Translations under genes and position numbers: made by a program
Shown here: positions 1-8,429 of the stretch, in pieces
Layout of the letters: every line of letters starts with the position of its first letter
How positions within the stretch are numbered: position 1 is the stretch's first letter
NCBI RefSeq assembly: GCF_003345355.1
Contig: NZ_QQNB01000002.1
Coordinates: 372,001-436,000, forward strand
DNA length: 64,000 nt
Source: Sphingomonas aracearum
GTDB lineage: Bacteria > Pseudomonadota > Alphaproteobacteria > Sphingomonadales > Sphingomonadaceae
Direction: 5' to 3'
The notes under the pieces: generated by a model
The model's input: the letters and a program-made list of their open reading frames with translations, nothing else
What the model was told of the DNA's origin: nothing
The model's database searches: none

Positions 1-846
1 CTGCTTGCGGTCCAGCCCGTACTGGCGCGCCGCATGGAAGCAGAACTCCGCCGCGCCCAGCGCCCCCCAGCTGATGCCGTAACGCGCACGGTTGAGGCAG
101 CCGAACGGGCCCTTCAGCCCCTCCACGTTCGGCAACAGCGCGTCCTCGCCGACCTCCACCTCGTCCATCATCACCATGCCGGTGATCGACGCGCGGAGCG
201 AAAGCTTGCCCTCGATTTTCGGCGCGGATAGGCCCTTCATGCCCTTTTCCAGCACGAAGCCGCGGATCGCGCCTCCATGGTCGTCGGATTTCGCCCAGAT
301 GACGAATACATCGGCGATCGGCGCATTCGAGATCCAGGTCTTGGCGCCGGAAATGACGTAGCCGCCCTCCGTCTTCTTGGCCCGCGTGGTCATGCCGCCG
401 GGATCTGAACCGGCGTCGGGCTCGGTCAGTCCGAAGCAGCCGATATACTCGCCCGATGCGAGCTTCGGCAGGTAGCGTCGCTTCTGCTCCTCCGATCCGT
501 AGGCGTAGATCGGGTACATGACGAGGCTCGACTGCACGCTCATCATCGAGCGGTAGCCCGAGTCGATCCGCTCCACCTCGCGTGCGACCAGCCCGTAGCT
601 GACATAGTTCGCGCCGACGCCGCCATATTCCTCCGGCACGGTCGGGCCGAGCAAACCCAGCTCGCCCATTTCGCGGAAGATCGCGGGATCGGTATGCTCG
701 TGCTGGAATGCCTCCACGATGCGCGGGGCCAGCCGGTCATCGGCATAGGCGCGCGCGGTGTCGCGGATCATCCGCTCGTCTTCGGAAAGCTGGTCGTCCA
801 GCAGGAACGGGTCCGACCAGTCGAAACGCGCCATTCCTGCCATCAT
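1..846 (-). CDS. gcdH: glutaryl-CoA dehydrogenase (partial, C-terminus outside window)
   Basis: Flavin enzyme that oxidises and decarboxylates glutaryl-CoA to crotonyl-CoA in lysine and tryptophan breakdown, giving electrons to ETF. About 282 codons are present; the C-terminal part with the catalytic base lies before position 1. The acyl-CoA dehydrogenase fold is recognised from the helical N-terminus, RSMMSVQ at residues 99-105 (typical of the glutaryl-CoA subfamily) and the FAD-site stretch [14 protein letters not shown] at 136-149. Two adjacent ATGs (846 and 843) follow a GGAG; either could be used. A general short-chain acyl-CoA dehydrogenase is the alternative, less likely because of the substrate-loop sequence. 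Confidence 0.85.
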   Translation of the reverse strand, partial: MMAGMARFDWSDPFLLDDQLSEDERMIRDTARAYADDRLAPRIVEAFQHEHTDPAIFREMGELGLLGPTVPEEYGGVGANYVSYGLVAREVERIDSGYRSMMSVQSSLVMYPIYAYGSEEQKRRYLPKLASGEYIGCFGLTEPDAGSDPGGMTTRAKKTEGGYVISGAKTWISNAPIADVFVIWAKSDDHGGAIRGFVLEKGMKGLSAPKIEGKLSLRASITGMVMMDEVEVGEDALLPNVEGLKGPFGCLNRARYGISWGALGAAEFCFHAARQYGLDRKQ

Positions 847-889
847 GCTCTCCAAAAAACGCGCGGCGCCGTGGTTGGCGCTCGCTTGT

Positions 890-917
890 GCGCGGCCGGA
901 CCCGGGCCCGGCCGCGC
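890..917 (-). terminator. GC-rich palindrome after the ileS-lspA operon
   Basis: Nine-base-pair perfect inverted repeat (891-899 with 908-916) lies just past the stop of the DUF3035 lipoprotein gene and before the gcdH start. It could end the operon transcript, but there is no T-run on either strand, so a classical Rho-independent terminator is not supported. Confidence 0.3.
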
Positions 918-925
918 CAGATCAT

Positions 926-1336
926 TCAGTTCGGGGCCGAAACCCGCGCGGCCTGCCCGTCGCCTTCCGGCGCGGCGACGATGTCGCGCGTGATCTGGCC
1001 CTTGTCGACCACGTTGGTGTCGGGATCGCCCACGGCCGAGCGGATGCCCGGATCGGCGCTGATGCCGGTCGACTGGATCGCCTGCGCCTCCGTTCCGCTG
1101 CGCGCGGCGGGGCCGCCGAACAGCGCCGACAGCGCCTGCTGGCTGGGCGAACCGGCCTGCGACACCGGTGCGGCGCCCGGCTGCGGCGGGACCAGCGAGA
1201 AATCGGGCGGGATGACCAGCGGCGCCTGCCGCGCTACCGCGAACTCGTCCGGGCGCGCACGGTCATAGCCGCGCTTGCCGCAGCCGGACAGCAGCGCGGC
1301 GCCGATGAGACCCGCCGCGACCACAGACTTACGCAT
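926..1336 (-). CDS. DUF3035 lipoprotein
   Basis: Small outer-membrane lipoprotein of 136 residues with no assigned function. It has a lipoprotein signal peptide with lipobox LLSGC (Cys19), followed by the RARPDEFAVARQAPLVIPPDF-like start (split: RARPDEFAVARQ, then APLVIPPDF) that marks the DUF3035 family of alphaproteobacteria. The rest is Pro, Ala and Gly rich. The start at 1336 is preferred over an ATG six bases upstream because GGAG then sits seven bases ahead. It overlaps the end of lspA by eight bases, so the two are translated together. LspA next door is the peptidase that would mature it. It has sometimes been linked to outer-membrane assembly, which is not shown here. Confidence 0.75.
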   Translation of the reverse strand: MRKSVVAAGLIGAALLSGCGKRGYDRARPDEFAVARQAPLVIPPDFSLVPPQPGAAPVSQAGSPSQQALSALFGGPAARSGTEAQAIQSTGISADPGIRSAVGDPDTNVVDKGQITRDIVAAPEGDGQAARVSAPN

Positions 1337-1847
1337 TCCCATTCTCCACCCGATCAGACTCAGCGTCCGCCTTGCCGCCCGACACGATCGCACGGACAAG
1401 CAGCACCAGCACGCCGATCGTAATAGCCGCATCGGCAAGGTTGAACACCAGAAAAGGCCGCCATTCGCCAAAGTGCAGGTCGGCATAATCGACCACGTAC
1501 CCGAACCGCACGCGATCCAGGATGTTGCCGATCGCACCGCCCAGCACGAGGCCGAGCGCGATCTGGTCGCCGCGGTTGCGCTCGCGGATCATCCACACGA
1601 GCACGATCGCGGCGATCGCCGCGGTGAACGCGACAAGGCCCCAGCGCATCGTGTCGGAGGTCGCATGCAGCATCCCGAGCGACACGCCGCGGTTGGCCAC
1701 GAAGCGCAGGTTGAAGAAGCCGGTGACGACATGCTCGCCGGTCAGCTCGTTGAGCTGCATCACGTCGGTGACCGCGTATTTCACCGCCTGGTCGGCAGCG
1801 AACAGCACCGCCGCCGTGGCGAGGCCCGCGACGGGAACCCGGCTCAT
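1329..1847 (-). CDS. lspA: lipoprotein signal peptidase
   Basis: Aspartic peptidase of the inner membrane that removes signal peptides from lipidated prolipoproteins. The 172-residue protein has four hydrophobic segments and the two family motifs with the catalytic aspartates, GNILDR and FNLADA, in the C-terminal half. Its ATG overlaps the stop of ileS (ATGA), giving translational coupling; an upstream in-frame extension lies within ileS and was discarded. The order ribF-ileS-lspA is conserved in many proteobacteria, which supports the call. Confidence 0.93.
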   Translation of the reverse strand: MSRVPVAGLATAAVLFAADQAVKYAVTDVMQLNELTGEHVVTGFFNLRFVANRGVSLGMLHATSDTMRWGLVAFTAAIAAIVLVWMIRERNRGDQIALGLVLGGAIGNILDRVRFGYVVDYADLHFGEWRPFLVFNLADAAITIGVLVLLVRAIVSGGKADAESDRVENGNA

Positions 1848-4771
1848 GCCACCACCCCGGCGCACCGGTCGCACAAGGTGCCGTCCTCCTTCACCTCGGG
1901 CAGGTGGCGCCAGCAGCGGCCGCATTTGAGATAATCGGTGGGGGTCACCGCCACCGCATCGCCGCGGCTGACTTTCGCGACGATGAACGTTTCGGTCAGC
2001 TTGTCCACGGGAAGGGGCAGGTCGGGCACCGTCACCTCCGCTTCCAGGCTGGAGCGGACGCGCTTCTCGCGACGCAGCGGCTCGATCGCCTCCGTCACCT
2101 GTTGCCGCAGGATGCGCACCTCCTGCCAGTTGGTGGACACCGCATCGTCACCGGGCAGCGCCGGCAGTTCCGGCCAGGTGAGGAAGTGCACCGAACCATC
2201 CTCGGTCGGATAGCGCGCCTGCCACACTTCCTCCGCGGTGAAGCAGAGGATCGGCGCGGCATAGCGGACGAGCGCATGGAACAGCAGGTTCAGGACTGTG
2301 CGATACGCCCGTCGCGTCACGCTCTCCGGCGCATCGCAATAGAGCACGTCCTTGCGGATATCGAAGAAGAAGGCCGACAGGTCCTCGTTGGCGAAATCGG
2401 TCAGCAGCCGCTGGTAGCGGTTGAACTCGAACGCGTCCGCCGCCGCCTTGAGCTCCACATCCAGCCGGCCAAGCAGGTGGAGCACATAACGCTCCAGCTC
2501 CGGCATCTCGGCCACACCCACTGCCTCGTGCGCCTCATACCCGTCCAGCGCGCCCAGCAGATAGCGGAACGTGTTGCGCAGCTTGCGATAGGCGTCGCTG
2601 GCGGTGCCCAGCACCTCCTTGCCGATGCGCACGTCCTCGAAATAGTCGGTGGAGGCTACCCACATGCGCAGGATATCCGCGCCGCTCTCGCCGATCACCT
2701 TCAGCGGATCGACCACGTTGCCGAGCGACTTGGACATCTTGCGCCCCTTGTCGTCCAGCGCGAAGCCGTGCGTCAGCACCGCGTCATACGGCGCCCGCCC
2801 GCGCGTGCCGCAGGACTCCAGCAGCGACGACTGGAACCAGCCGCGATGCTGGTCGGAGCCTTCGAGATAGAGATCGGCGCGAACGCCTTCGCCATAGCGC
2901 GCCTCGACCACGAAGGCGTGGGTGGAGCCGGAGTCGAACCACACGTCGAGAATGTCGCGCTGCGGCTCGTAGTTGGCGAGGTCGTAGTCCGGGCCGAGCA
3001 GCGCCTGATGATCCGCGGTGAACCACGCATCCGCCCCGCCCTCGCGGAAGGCGGCCACAATCCGCGCGTTGACGGCCGGATCGTTCAGATACTGGCCGGT
3101 CGCCCGGTCCACATACAGCGCGATCGGCACGCCCCACGCCCGCTGGCGCGAGATCACCCAATCGGGCCGCCCTTCCACCATCGACCGGATGCGGTTCTCC
3201 GCCCGCGCCGGCACCCACCGCGTCCGCTCGATCGCGTCGAGCGCGGTCTCGCGCAAGGTGGCGCCATTCCCTTCTCCCCTTGTGGGAGAAGGAGGGAGCG
3301 CCGCAGGCGCGGAAGGATGAGGGGGAGTGAGACTCGAAACATCCCCCTCACCCTCCCACTCGGCTGCCGCCGAGCGGGCCCCTCCCTCTCCCACAAGGGG
3401 AGAGGGGTTCTTGTCCATCGGGATGAACCATTGCGGCGTCGCGCGGAAGATCACCTTCGCCTTGGACCGCCACGAATGCGGATAGCTATGCTTGAAATCG
3501 TCCGAAGCCGCGAGCAGCGCCCCCGCCGCGCGCAGGTCCGAACAGATCGGCCCGTCGCTGGCGGTGAACTTCTTGTTGATGACGCTCCCCTGCCCGCCGA
3601 GCCACGCCCAGTCCTGGCGGTACATGCCCGCGCCATCCACAGCGAACACGGGATCGAGCCCGTACGCCTTGCACAGCTCGAAATCGTCCTCGCCATGGTC
3701 CGGCGCCATGTGCACCAGACCGGTGCCCGCATCGGTGGTGACGAACTCGCCCGGCAGGAAGGGCCGCGGCTTGGCGAAGAACCCGCCCAGCGCATGCATC
3801 GGGTGGCGCGCCACCACACCTTCCAGTTGCGAACCCTTGATCGAGGCCAGCGCCGTCACGCTGCCCGCTGCATCGCCGATCTTGAGAACAACGGGATGGC
3901 CGATCCGCGCGCCGAAGCTGTCCAGCAGATCATGCGCCACCAGCAGCGTGCGCGGGCCTTCCGCCATGTCGTCGAAGCGGACGAGGAGATACTCGATCTC
4001 CGGCCCATAGGCCAAAGCCTGGTTGACGGGGATCGTCCACGGGGTCGTCGTCCAGATCACCGCATGCGCGCCGACCAGCTCCGGCGCGTTCGGCGCCTCC
4101 ACGATCTCGAACGCCACGTCGATCTGCGTCGAGACGATGTCCTCATATTCGACCTCCGCCTCGGCCAGTGCGGTCTTCTCCACCGGGGACCACATCACCG
4201 GCTTGGCCCCGCGATACAGCTGGCCGGACTCGGCGAACTTCAGGAGTTCGCCCACGATCACTGCCTCGGCGTCGAACTTCATGGTGAGATAGGGATCGTC
4301 CCAGTCGCCCATCACGCCCAGCCGCTCGAATTCGGCGCGCTGCACCGCCACCCACTTCTCGGCATAGGCGCGGCATTCGGCGCGGAACTGGTCGACAGGC
4401 ACGTCGTCCTTGTTCAGCTTCTTGGCGCGATATGCCTCCTCGACCTTCCACTCGATCGGCAGGCCGTGGCAGTCCCAGCCGGGCACGTACGGCGCATCCT
4501 TGCCCATCAGGCTCTGCGAGCGGACGATGATGTCCTTCAGCACCTTGTTCATCGCATGGCCCATATGGATGTCGCCATTGGCGTAGGGCGGGCCGTCATG
4601 GAGGATGAAGCGCGTGGCGCCGTGCCGCATCTCGCGCAGGCGATCGTAGACGCCGATCCGCTGCCAGCGCTCCAGAATGCCCGGCTCCTTGGCGGCAAGG
4701 CCGGCTTTCATGGGGAAGTCCGTCTTCGGCAGGAAGACGGTGTCGCGATAGTCTTTGGCGGTATCGGTCAT
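1844..4771 (-). CDS. ileS: isoleucyl-tRNA synthetase with in-frame repeat insertion
   Basis: Class I aminoacyl-tRNA synthetase charging tRNA-Ile, 975 residues. The HIGH-type motif HMGH is at residues 69-72, KMSKS at 678-682, and a C-terminal zinc finger has the pattern CGRCW...CDRC. Editing (CP1) residues lie between. Residues about 453-502, between FIPMDK and TLRETAL, are Pro, Ser, Gly and Glu rich and unlike the family. They are encoded by a GC-rich element with 27-base inverted ends (3269-3295 and 3381-3407). The frame stays open through it, so the enzyme should be made with a surface loop of about 50 extra residues. Everything around it is intact and the gene is essential, so it is probably functional. 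Confidence 0.96.
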   Translation of the reverse strand: MTDTAKDYRDTVFLPKTDFPMKAGLAAKEPGILERWQRIGVYDRLREMRHGATRFILHDGPPYANGDIHMGHAMNKVLKDIIVRSQSLMGKDAPYVPGWDCHGLPIEWKVEEAYRAKKLNKDDVPVDQFRAECRAYAEKWVAVQRAEFERLGVMGDWDDPYLTMKFDAEAVIVGELLKFAESGQLYRGAKPVMWSPVEKTALAEAEVEYEDIVSTQIDVAFEIVEAPNAPELVGAHAVIWTTTPWTIPVNQALAYGPEIEYLLVRFDDMAEGPRTLLVAHDLLDSFGARIGHPVVLKIGDAAGSVTALASIKGSQLEGVVARHPMHALGGFFAKPRPFLPGEFVTTDAGTGLVHMAPDHGEDDFELCKAYGLDPVFAVDGAGMYRQDWAWLGGQGSVINKKFTASDGPICSDLRAAGALLAASDDFKHSYPHSWRSKAKVIFRATPQWFIPMDKNPSPLVGEGGARSAAAEWEGEGDVSSLTPPHPSAPAALPPSPTRGEGNGATLRETALDAIERTRWVPARAENRIRSMVEGRPDWVISRQRAWGVPIALYVDRATGQYLNDPAVNARIVAAFREGGADAWFTADHQALLGPDYDLANYEPQRDILDVWFDSGSTHAFVVEARYGEGVRADLYLEGSDQHRGWFQSSLLESCGTRGRAPYDAVLTHGFALDDKGRKMSKSLGNVVDPLKVIGESGADILRMWVASTDYFEDVRIGKEVLGTASDAYRKLRNTFRYLLGALDGYEAHEAVGVAEMPELERYVLHLLGRLDVELKAAADAFEFNRYQRLLTDFANEDLSAFFFDIRKDVLYCDAPESVTRRAYRTVLNLLFHALVRYAAPILCFTAEEVWQARYPTEDGSVHFLTWPELPALPGDDAVSTNWQEVRILRQQVTEAIEPLRREKRVRSSLEAEVTVPDLPLPVDKLTETFIVAKVSRGDAVAVTPTDYLKCGRCWRHLPEVKEDGTLCDRCAGVVA
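3269..3407. repeat. palindromic repeat element inserted inside ileS
   Basis: Element of about 139 bases whose ends (3269-3295 and 3381-3407) are inverted copies of one another with two mismatches in 27. Each end is itself a hairpin (CTCCC, CTTGT loop, GGGAG core). It is a relative of the CT/GGGG palindromes at 4827-4963 and around the DUF559 gene. It reads in frame as a PSPLVGEGG...PSPTRGEG peptide within ileS. Confidence 0.8.
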
Positions 4772-4826
4772 GTCGAAGGCGGGATTAGCGGCGATTATCT
4801 TAAACGGATAGATGCATGCTGTCTTT

Positions 4827-4963
4827 GATCCTCCCCTGCAAGGGGAGGTGGCCTGCCGCAGGCAGGACGGAGGGGTGTCCCCGTCGGCGCAGCACGGAAA
4901 CCTCTTCGACCGGTATACCCCTCGTCACGCTGCGCGTGCCACCTCCCCTTGCAGGGGAGGATC
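4827..4963. repeat. inverted-repeat element between ribF and ileS
   Basis: Two copies of a 25-base palindrome (4827-4851 and 4939-4963) are exact inverted copies of each other and close an 87-base centre. They fill most of the 195-base spacer between the ribF stop and the ileS start, so ileS lies downstream of the element in the same transcript. REP/BIME-like; no protein is encoded. Confidence 0.8.
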
Positions 4964-4966
4964 CAA

Positions 4967-5896
4967 TTAGCGGCATGCAAGCGCCGCTCTTGCCCGCGCG
5001 CAGTCCGCCTCCATCTGCGCCATCAGCGCCTCCAGCCCGTCGAACTTCGCTTCCGGGCGAAGGAACTCGATCAGCTCCACCTCCAGCCGCTGTCCGTAAA
5101 GATCACCGGCAAAGTCGAAGAAATACGGCTCCAGCAGCTCCTTGGGCGGCGTGAACTGCGGCCGGATGCCGAGGTTCGCCGCGCCGTCCAGCCACCGCCC
5201 GTCCTCCAGATGCCCGCGCACCGCATAGATGCCGTAAGCCGGGCGCAGATAATGCCCCATGTCGATATTGGCGGTGGGATAGCCGATGGTGCGCCCCACC
5301 TTGTCGCCGTGCTGCACCACGCCCTCGATCGCGAACGGCCGCGTCAGCAGCCGCGCCGCCTCGCGCGGATCACCCGCCTGCAGCGCCTCGCGGATCCGGC
5401 TGGACGAGATCACCCCGCCCGCATCGCTCACCGCCCCCACCGTATCGACCGAGAAGCCGCGGTCGTCGCCCATCGCGCGCAGCACGCCAACGTCGCCGGA
5501 GCGCGCCTTGCCGAAGGTGAAGTCCTCGCCCGTCACCACGCCGCCCGCGCCGATCAGGCCGAGAAGCCGATCCTCCACGAACTGCGTTGCGGTCAGCCCG
5601 GCCAGCGCACCGTCGAAGCCGAACACCAGCATCGCATCCGCGCCCGCCGCCGTGAACAGTCGCTCGCGCTGATCCAGCGTGGTGAGGCGGAACCACGGCG
5701 CGTCGGGCTTGAAATGGCGCACCGGATGGGGATCGAACGTGGCGACGATCGCCGGCCGGCCCTCGGCCCGCGCCCGCTCGATCGCGCGGCCGACCACCGC
5801 CTGGTGGCCGAGGTGAAAGCCGTCGAAATTGCCGAGCGCCACGATCCCGCCGCGCAAGGCCTCGGGCACGCGCGCGCTGCCGTCCAGCCGCTGCAT
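4967..5896 (-). CDS. ribF: bifunctional riboflavin kinase / FAD synthetase
   Basis: Makes FMN from riboflavin and then FAD, in the cytoplasm. The 309-residue protein has the N-terminal FAD synthetase (nucleotidyltransferase) domain with LGNFDGFHLGH near residue 20 and FDPHP near residue 55, and a C-terminal riboflavin kinase domain with VGRTIGYPTANI and the GIYAVRG strand. Length and domain order fit the bacterial enzyme. It lies upstream of ileS-lspA on the same strand. Confidence 0.94.
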   Translation of the reverse strand: MQRLDGSARVPEALRGGIVALGNFDGFHLGHQAVVGRAIERARAEGRPAIVATFDPHPVRHFKPDAPWFRLTTLDQRERLFTAAGADAMLVFGFDGALAGLTATQFVEDRLLGLIGAGGVVTGEDFTFGKARSGDVGVLRAMGDDRGFSVDTVGAVSDAGGVISSSRIREALQAGDPREAARLLTRPFAIEGVVQHGDKVGRTIGYPTANIDMGHYLRPAYGIYAVRGHLEDGRWLDGAANLGIRPQFTPPKELLEPYFFDFAGDLYGQRLEVELIEFLRPEAKFDGLEALMAQMEADCARARAALACR

Positions 5897-5936
5897 GGCG
5901 CTGCTCTAGCGGGTAGCGGCGGGGGCGGCTAGAGCG

Positions 5937-6401
5937 TCACCGCTCCAGCCGAACGAAGCTGTAGGCGGGGCGCCCGTCCTCTGCGGCATGATCCTCCCGC
6001 CAGAGCTCACGCCACCCCTCGAAGGGCGGCACCACCGCGTCGCCCGCCGGCGCGCAATGCACCTCGGTCAGCTCCACCGCCTCCGCCTGGAACAAGGCGA
6101 ACACTTCCGCCCCGCCGATCACCGCCACGTCCCCGCCGGCGAGCGCCAGCGCCTCGGCGGGCGAATGCGCCACTTCTGCATCCTGTGCGCGCCACGAACG
6201 GTCGCGGGTCAGCACGATGTGGCGGCGGCCCGGCAATGGCGCCGGAAAGCTCTCGAACGTCTTGCGCCCCATCACCATCGGCTTGCCCATGGTCTGCGCC
6301 TTGAAGCGCCGAAGGTCCGCCGGAAGGTGCCAGGGCAGGCGCCCGTCCACCCCGATGACCCCGTTGTCGGCCCGCGCCAGGTGAAAGGTGATCACCGGCA
6401 C
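5937..6401 (-). CDS. folA: dihydrofolate reductase
   Basis: NADPH-dependent reduction of dihydrofolate to tetrahydrofolate, 154 residues. The active-site region GVIGVDGRLPWHLPADLRRF, MGRKTF, PLPGRRHIVLTR and the IGGAEVF NADPH loop are all visible and ordered as in the family. The start is a GTG at 6401, four bases past the thyA stop; another GTG two codons inside is possible. Placing it directly after thyA makes sense because ThyA turns methylene-tetrahydrofolate into the dihydrofolate that FolA recycles. Confidence 0.92.
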   Translation of the reverse strand: MPVITFHLARADNGVIGVDGRLPWHLPADLRRFKAQTMGKPMVMGRKTFESFPAPLPGRRHIVLTRDRSWRAQDAEVAHSPAEALALAGGDVAVIGGAEVFALFQAEAVELTEVHCAPAGDAVVPPFEGWRELWREDHAAEDGRPAYSFVRLER

Positions 6402-6402
6402 C

Positions 6403-7197
6403 TCACACCGCGACCGGCGCCTTGATATGCGCCTGCGCCTCGTAGCCGATCAGCTGGAAATCCTCGAGTTCGTACGCGTCGATCGCCGGCGCCTTGCGCA
6501 CGATCTCCAGACGCGGAAGGGGACCGGGCGTCCGGCCGAGCTGTTCCCGCGCCTGATCCAGATGGTTGAGGTACAGGTGGCAATCGCCGCCGGTCCAGAT
6601 GAACTCGCCCGGCTCCAGCCCGCACTGCTGCGCCAGCAGATGGGTGAGCAGCGCATAGCTGGCGATGTTGAACGGCACGCCCAGGAAGATATCCGCCGAG
6701 CGCTGGTAGAGCTGGAGCGACAGCCGGCCGTTGGCGACATGCGTCTGAAACAGGCAATGGCACGGCGCCAGCGCCATGGCACCGAGCTCGCCCGGATTCC
6801 AGGCGGTGACGATCTGGCGGCGGGAGGCGGGTTGCGTCCGGATCTGCTCGATCAGCTCCTTGATCTGGTCGATGTGCCGGCCGTCCGCCGTTTCCCAGTC
6901 CCGCCATTGCTTGCCGTAGACGGGGCCGAGATCGCCGTTCTCGTCGGCCCATTCGTCCCAGATGCTGACCCGGCGATCCTGCAGCCAGCGCACGTTGGTG
7001 TCCCCGCGCAGGAACCAGAGCAGCTCCACGATGATCGACCGCAGGTGCAGCTTCTTGGTGGTGAGCACCGGAAAGCCCTGCGCCAGGTCGAACCGCATCT
7101 GGTGGCCGAACACGCTCAGCGTGCCGGTGCCGGTCCGGTCCATCTGCCGTGCCCCCGAATCGAGCACGCGCTGCATGAGGTCGAGATATTGCCGCAT
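6403..7197 (-). CDS. thyA: thymidylate synthase
   Basis: Methylates dUMP to dTMP using methylene-tetrahydrofolate. At 264 residues it has the same length as the E. coli enzyme, with the nucleophile Cys146 in APCHC, the folate and phosphate loop DRTGTGT near residue 20, and the dUMP-binding [20 protein letters not shown] region (two adjoining pieces). The ATG at 7197 was chosen because the upstream extension has no family similarity. It is transcribed with folA. Confidence 0.96.
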   Translation of the reverse strand: MRQYLDLMQRVLDSGARQMDRTGTGTLSVFGHQMRFDLAQGFPVLTTKKLHLRSIIVELLWFLRGDTNVRWLQDRRVSIWDEWADENGDLGPVYGKQWRDWETADGRHIDQIKELIEQIRTQPASRRQIVTAWNPGELGAMALAPCHCLFQTHVANGRLSLQLYQRSADIFLGVPFNIASYALLTHLLAQQCGLEPGEFIWTGGDCHLYLNHLDQAREQLGRTPGPLPRLEIVRKAPAIDAYELEDFQLIGYEAQAHIKAPVAV

Positions 7198-7255
7198 CGC
7201 GCCAGGGTAGCGCCGCCCGGCAGCGCCGCCAAGCACGGCGCGGCTTGGCTCCGAA

Positions 7256-7696
7256 ATGGAGGCGTCCCCGCTGGCCGCCGCCGCAGTTCCCCTCATAGCC
7301 GACGGCATGGCCCACTCGCGCGCGCCGGGGCGCATCACCGACAGTCACCTCGCCCGCGCACTGTTCGGCTCCCTGGCACACTGCCTGCAGGAAGTGAGCG
7401 CCTTTGCCTATCTCGATGCCGACTGGGGCCTGCTGGGGACGCGCCACGCACCCGGCCGCGCTTCCGCCGCCGCGCTGTCGATCCGGGCAGTGGCGCTGGA
7501 CGTACTGGCATTCCGCGCCGCGCGCGTGCTGATGGCGCACAATCATCCGCGCGGCGATGCCGTTCCCAGCGAGGGGGACCTGCTCGCCACGCGGCGCCTG
7601 GCGGGGGTGCTGGAGGCGCTCGGAGCGCCGCTGCACGACCACCTGATCCTGGCTGGAGAGGCATGGTCCAGCCTTCGCACGATGGGCCTTCTCTAG
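7256..7696 (+). CDS. RadC-like JAMM-domain protein (short form)
   Basis: 146-residue protein that carries only the C-terminal MPN/JAMM metallo-domain of the RadC family. The metal-binding pattern HNHPRGD...S..D is complete (HxH, then Ser and Asp in the expected places), so it may hold a zinc ion. The helix-hairpin-helix N-terminal part of full RadC is missing. The start could be 7256 or 7307; neither has a convincing ribosome binding site. Function of RadC-type proteins is unsettled, and a role in DNA repair should not be assumed. It stands alone on the plus strand, divergent from thyA. Confidence 0.75.
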   Translation: MEASPLAAAAVPLIADGMAHSRAPGRITDSHLARALFGSLAHCLQEVSAFAYLDADWGLLGTRHAPGRASAAALSIRAVALDVLAFRAARVLMAHNHPRGDAVPSEGDLLATRRLAGVLEALGAPLHDHLILAGEAWSSLRTMGLL

Positions 7697-7697
7697 C

Positions 7698-8429
7698 TCA
7701 GGCGATGCGGCAGGCGCGGATCGCCTTGGGCTCTGGCCGAGGCCCTTGCGCACGGAACGTCGCCAGATAGCCGCCCGCGGACGGCATGTCCTTCACCGCC
7801 ACCTGCGCATAGCCCACCGCCGCCATCTCGCACCGCAGCAGCGCGGGCGGGGTGCCATGGTCCCGGGTCGGGCGATCCGCGTCCACCACCACCACCAGCC
7901 CGCTGGGCCGGAGCGACGGACGCATGCGCCACAGGAATTCATACGGCTGCTCGATCTCATGGTACATGTGCACCATCAGCACCCGGTCGAAACTGTTTGC
8001 CGGCAGCCGCGGATCGGACGGCGCACCCAGCCGCACGCTGACGTTCTCCAGCCGCTCGCGCGCCACGCGCTCGGCCAGCTGATCGCGCACGGAGGCCATG
8101 ATGTCCTCCGCCAGCACCCTGCCCCCGCGGCCGACCCGCTGGGCCAGGCGGATGGTGTAATAGCCCTCGCCCGCGCCGATATCGGCCACGGTCATGCCGG
8201 GCGCGATGCCCGCCTTGTCCATCACCTCGCCCGCCTCGTTCAGCCGGTCGCGTGCTTCCTCGGTGGACCAGCGCGAGGAGATGATGCGGGCGACCGGCCG
8301 GTCCGCCGCCGGGAACGGTCCCGGCTCCTTCGGCTTGCGCTTGAGCAGCGGCTGCGAGCCGTCGCAGGCGGCCAGCGCCAGCAGCGCCAGCGCGCCCGTC
8401 AGCACTGCAGCACGCCGGCGGCGGATCAA
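7698..8429 (-). CDS. lipoprotein-type SAM-dependent methyltransferase
   Basis: 243-residue class I methyltransferase fold: the SAM-binding glycine motif [16 protein letters not shown], an acidic strand end (LAEDI) and LMVHMYHEI. The N-terminus reads as an Arg-rich start, a hydrophobic run and a lipobox ALAAC (Cys22), so it should be exported and lipidated. No ATG is available; a TTG at 8429 sits seven bases after GGAGG and overlaps the prfB stop, giving coupling. It resembles the predicted methyltransferases of COG4798. A SAM-binding enzyme outside the cytoplasm is odd, since SAM is not expected there; the substrate is unknown. Confidence 0.75.
   Translation of the reverse strand: MIRRRRAAVLTGALALLALAACDGSQPLLKRKPKEPGPFPAADRPVARIISSRWSTEEARDRLNEAGEVMDKAGIAPGMTVADIGAGEGYYTIRLAQRVGRGGRVLAEDIMASVRDQLAERVARERLENVSVRLGAPSDPRLPANSFDRVLMVHMYHEIEQPYEFLWRMRPSLRPSGLVVVVDADRPTRDHGTPPALLRCEMAAVGYAQVAVKDMPSAGGYLATFRAQGPRPEPKAIRACRIA

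Noticed and set aside
1904..4828. 974-codon open frame on the plus strand opposite ileS
   Set aside because: It mirrors ileS codons on the opposite strand, is rich in Arg and His, and has no domain; ileS has all synthetase motifs.
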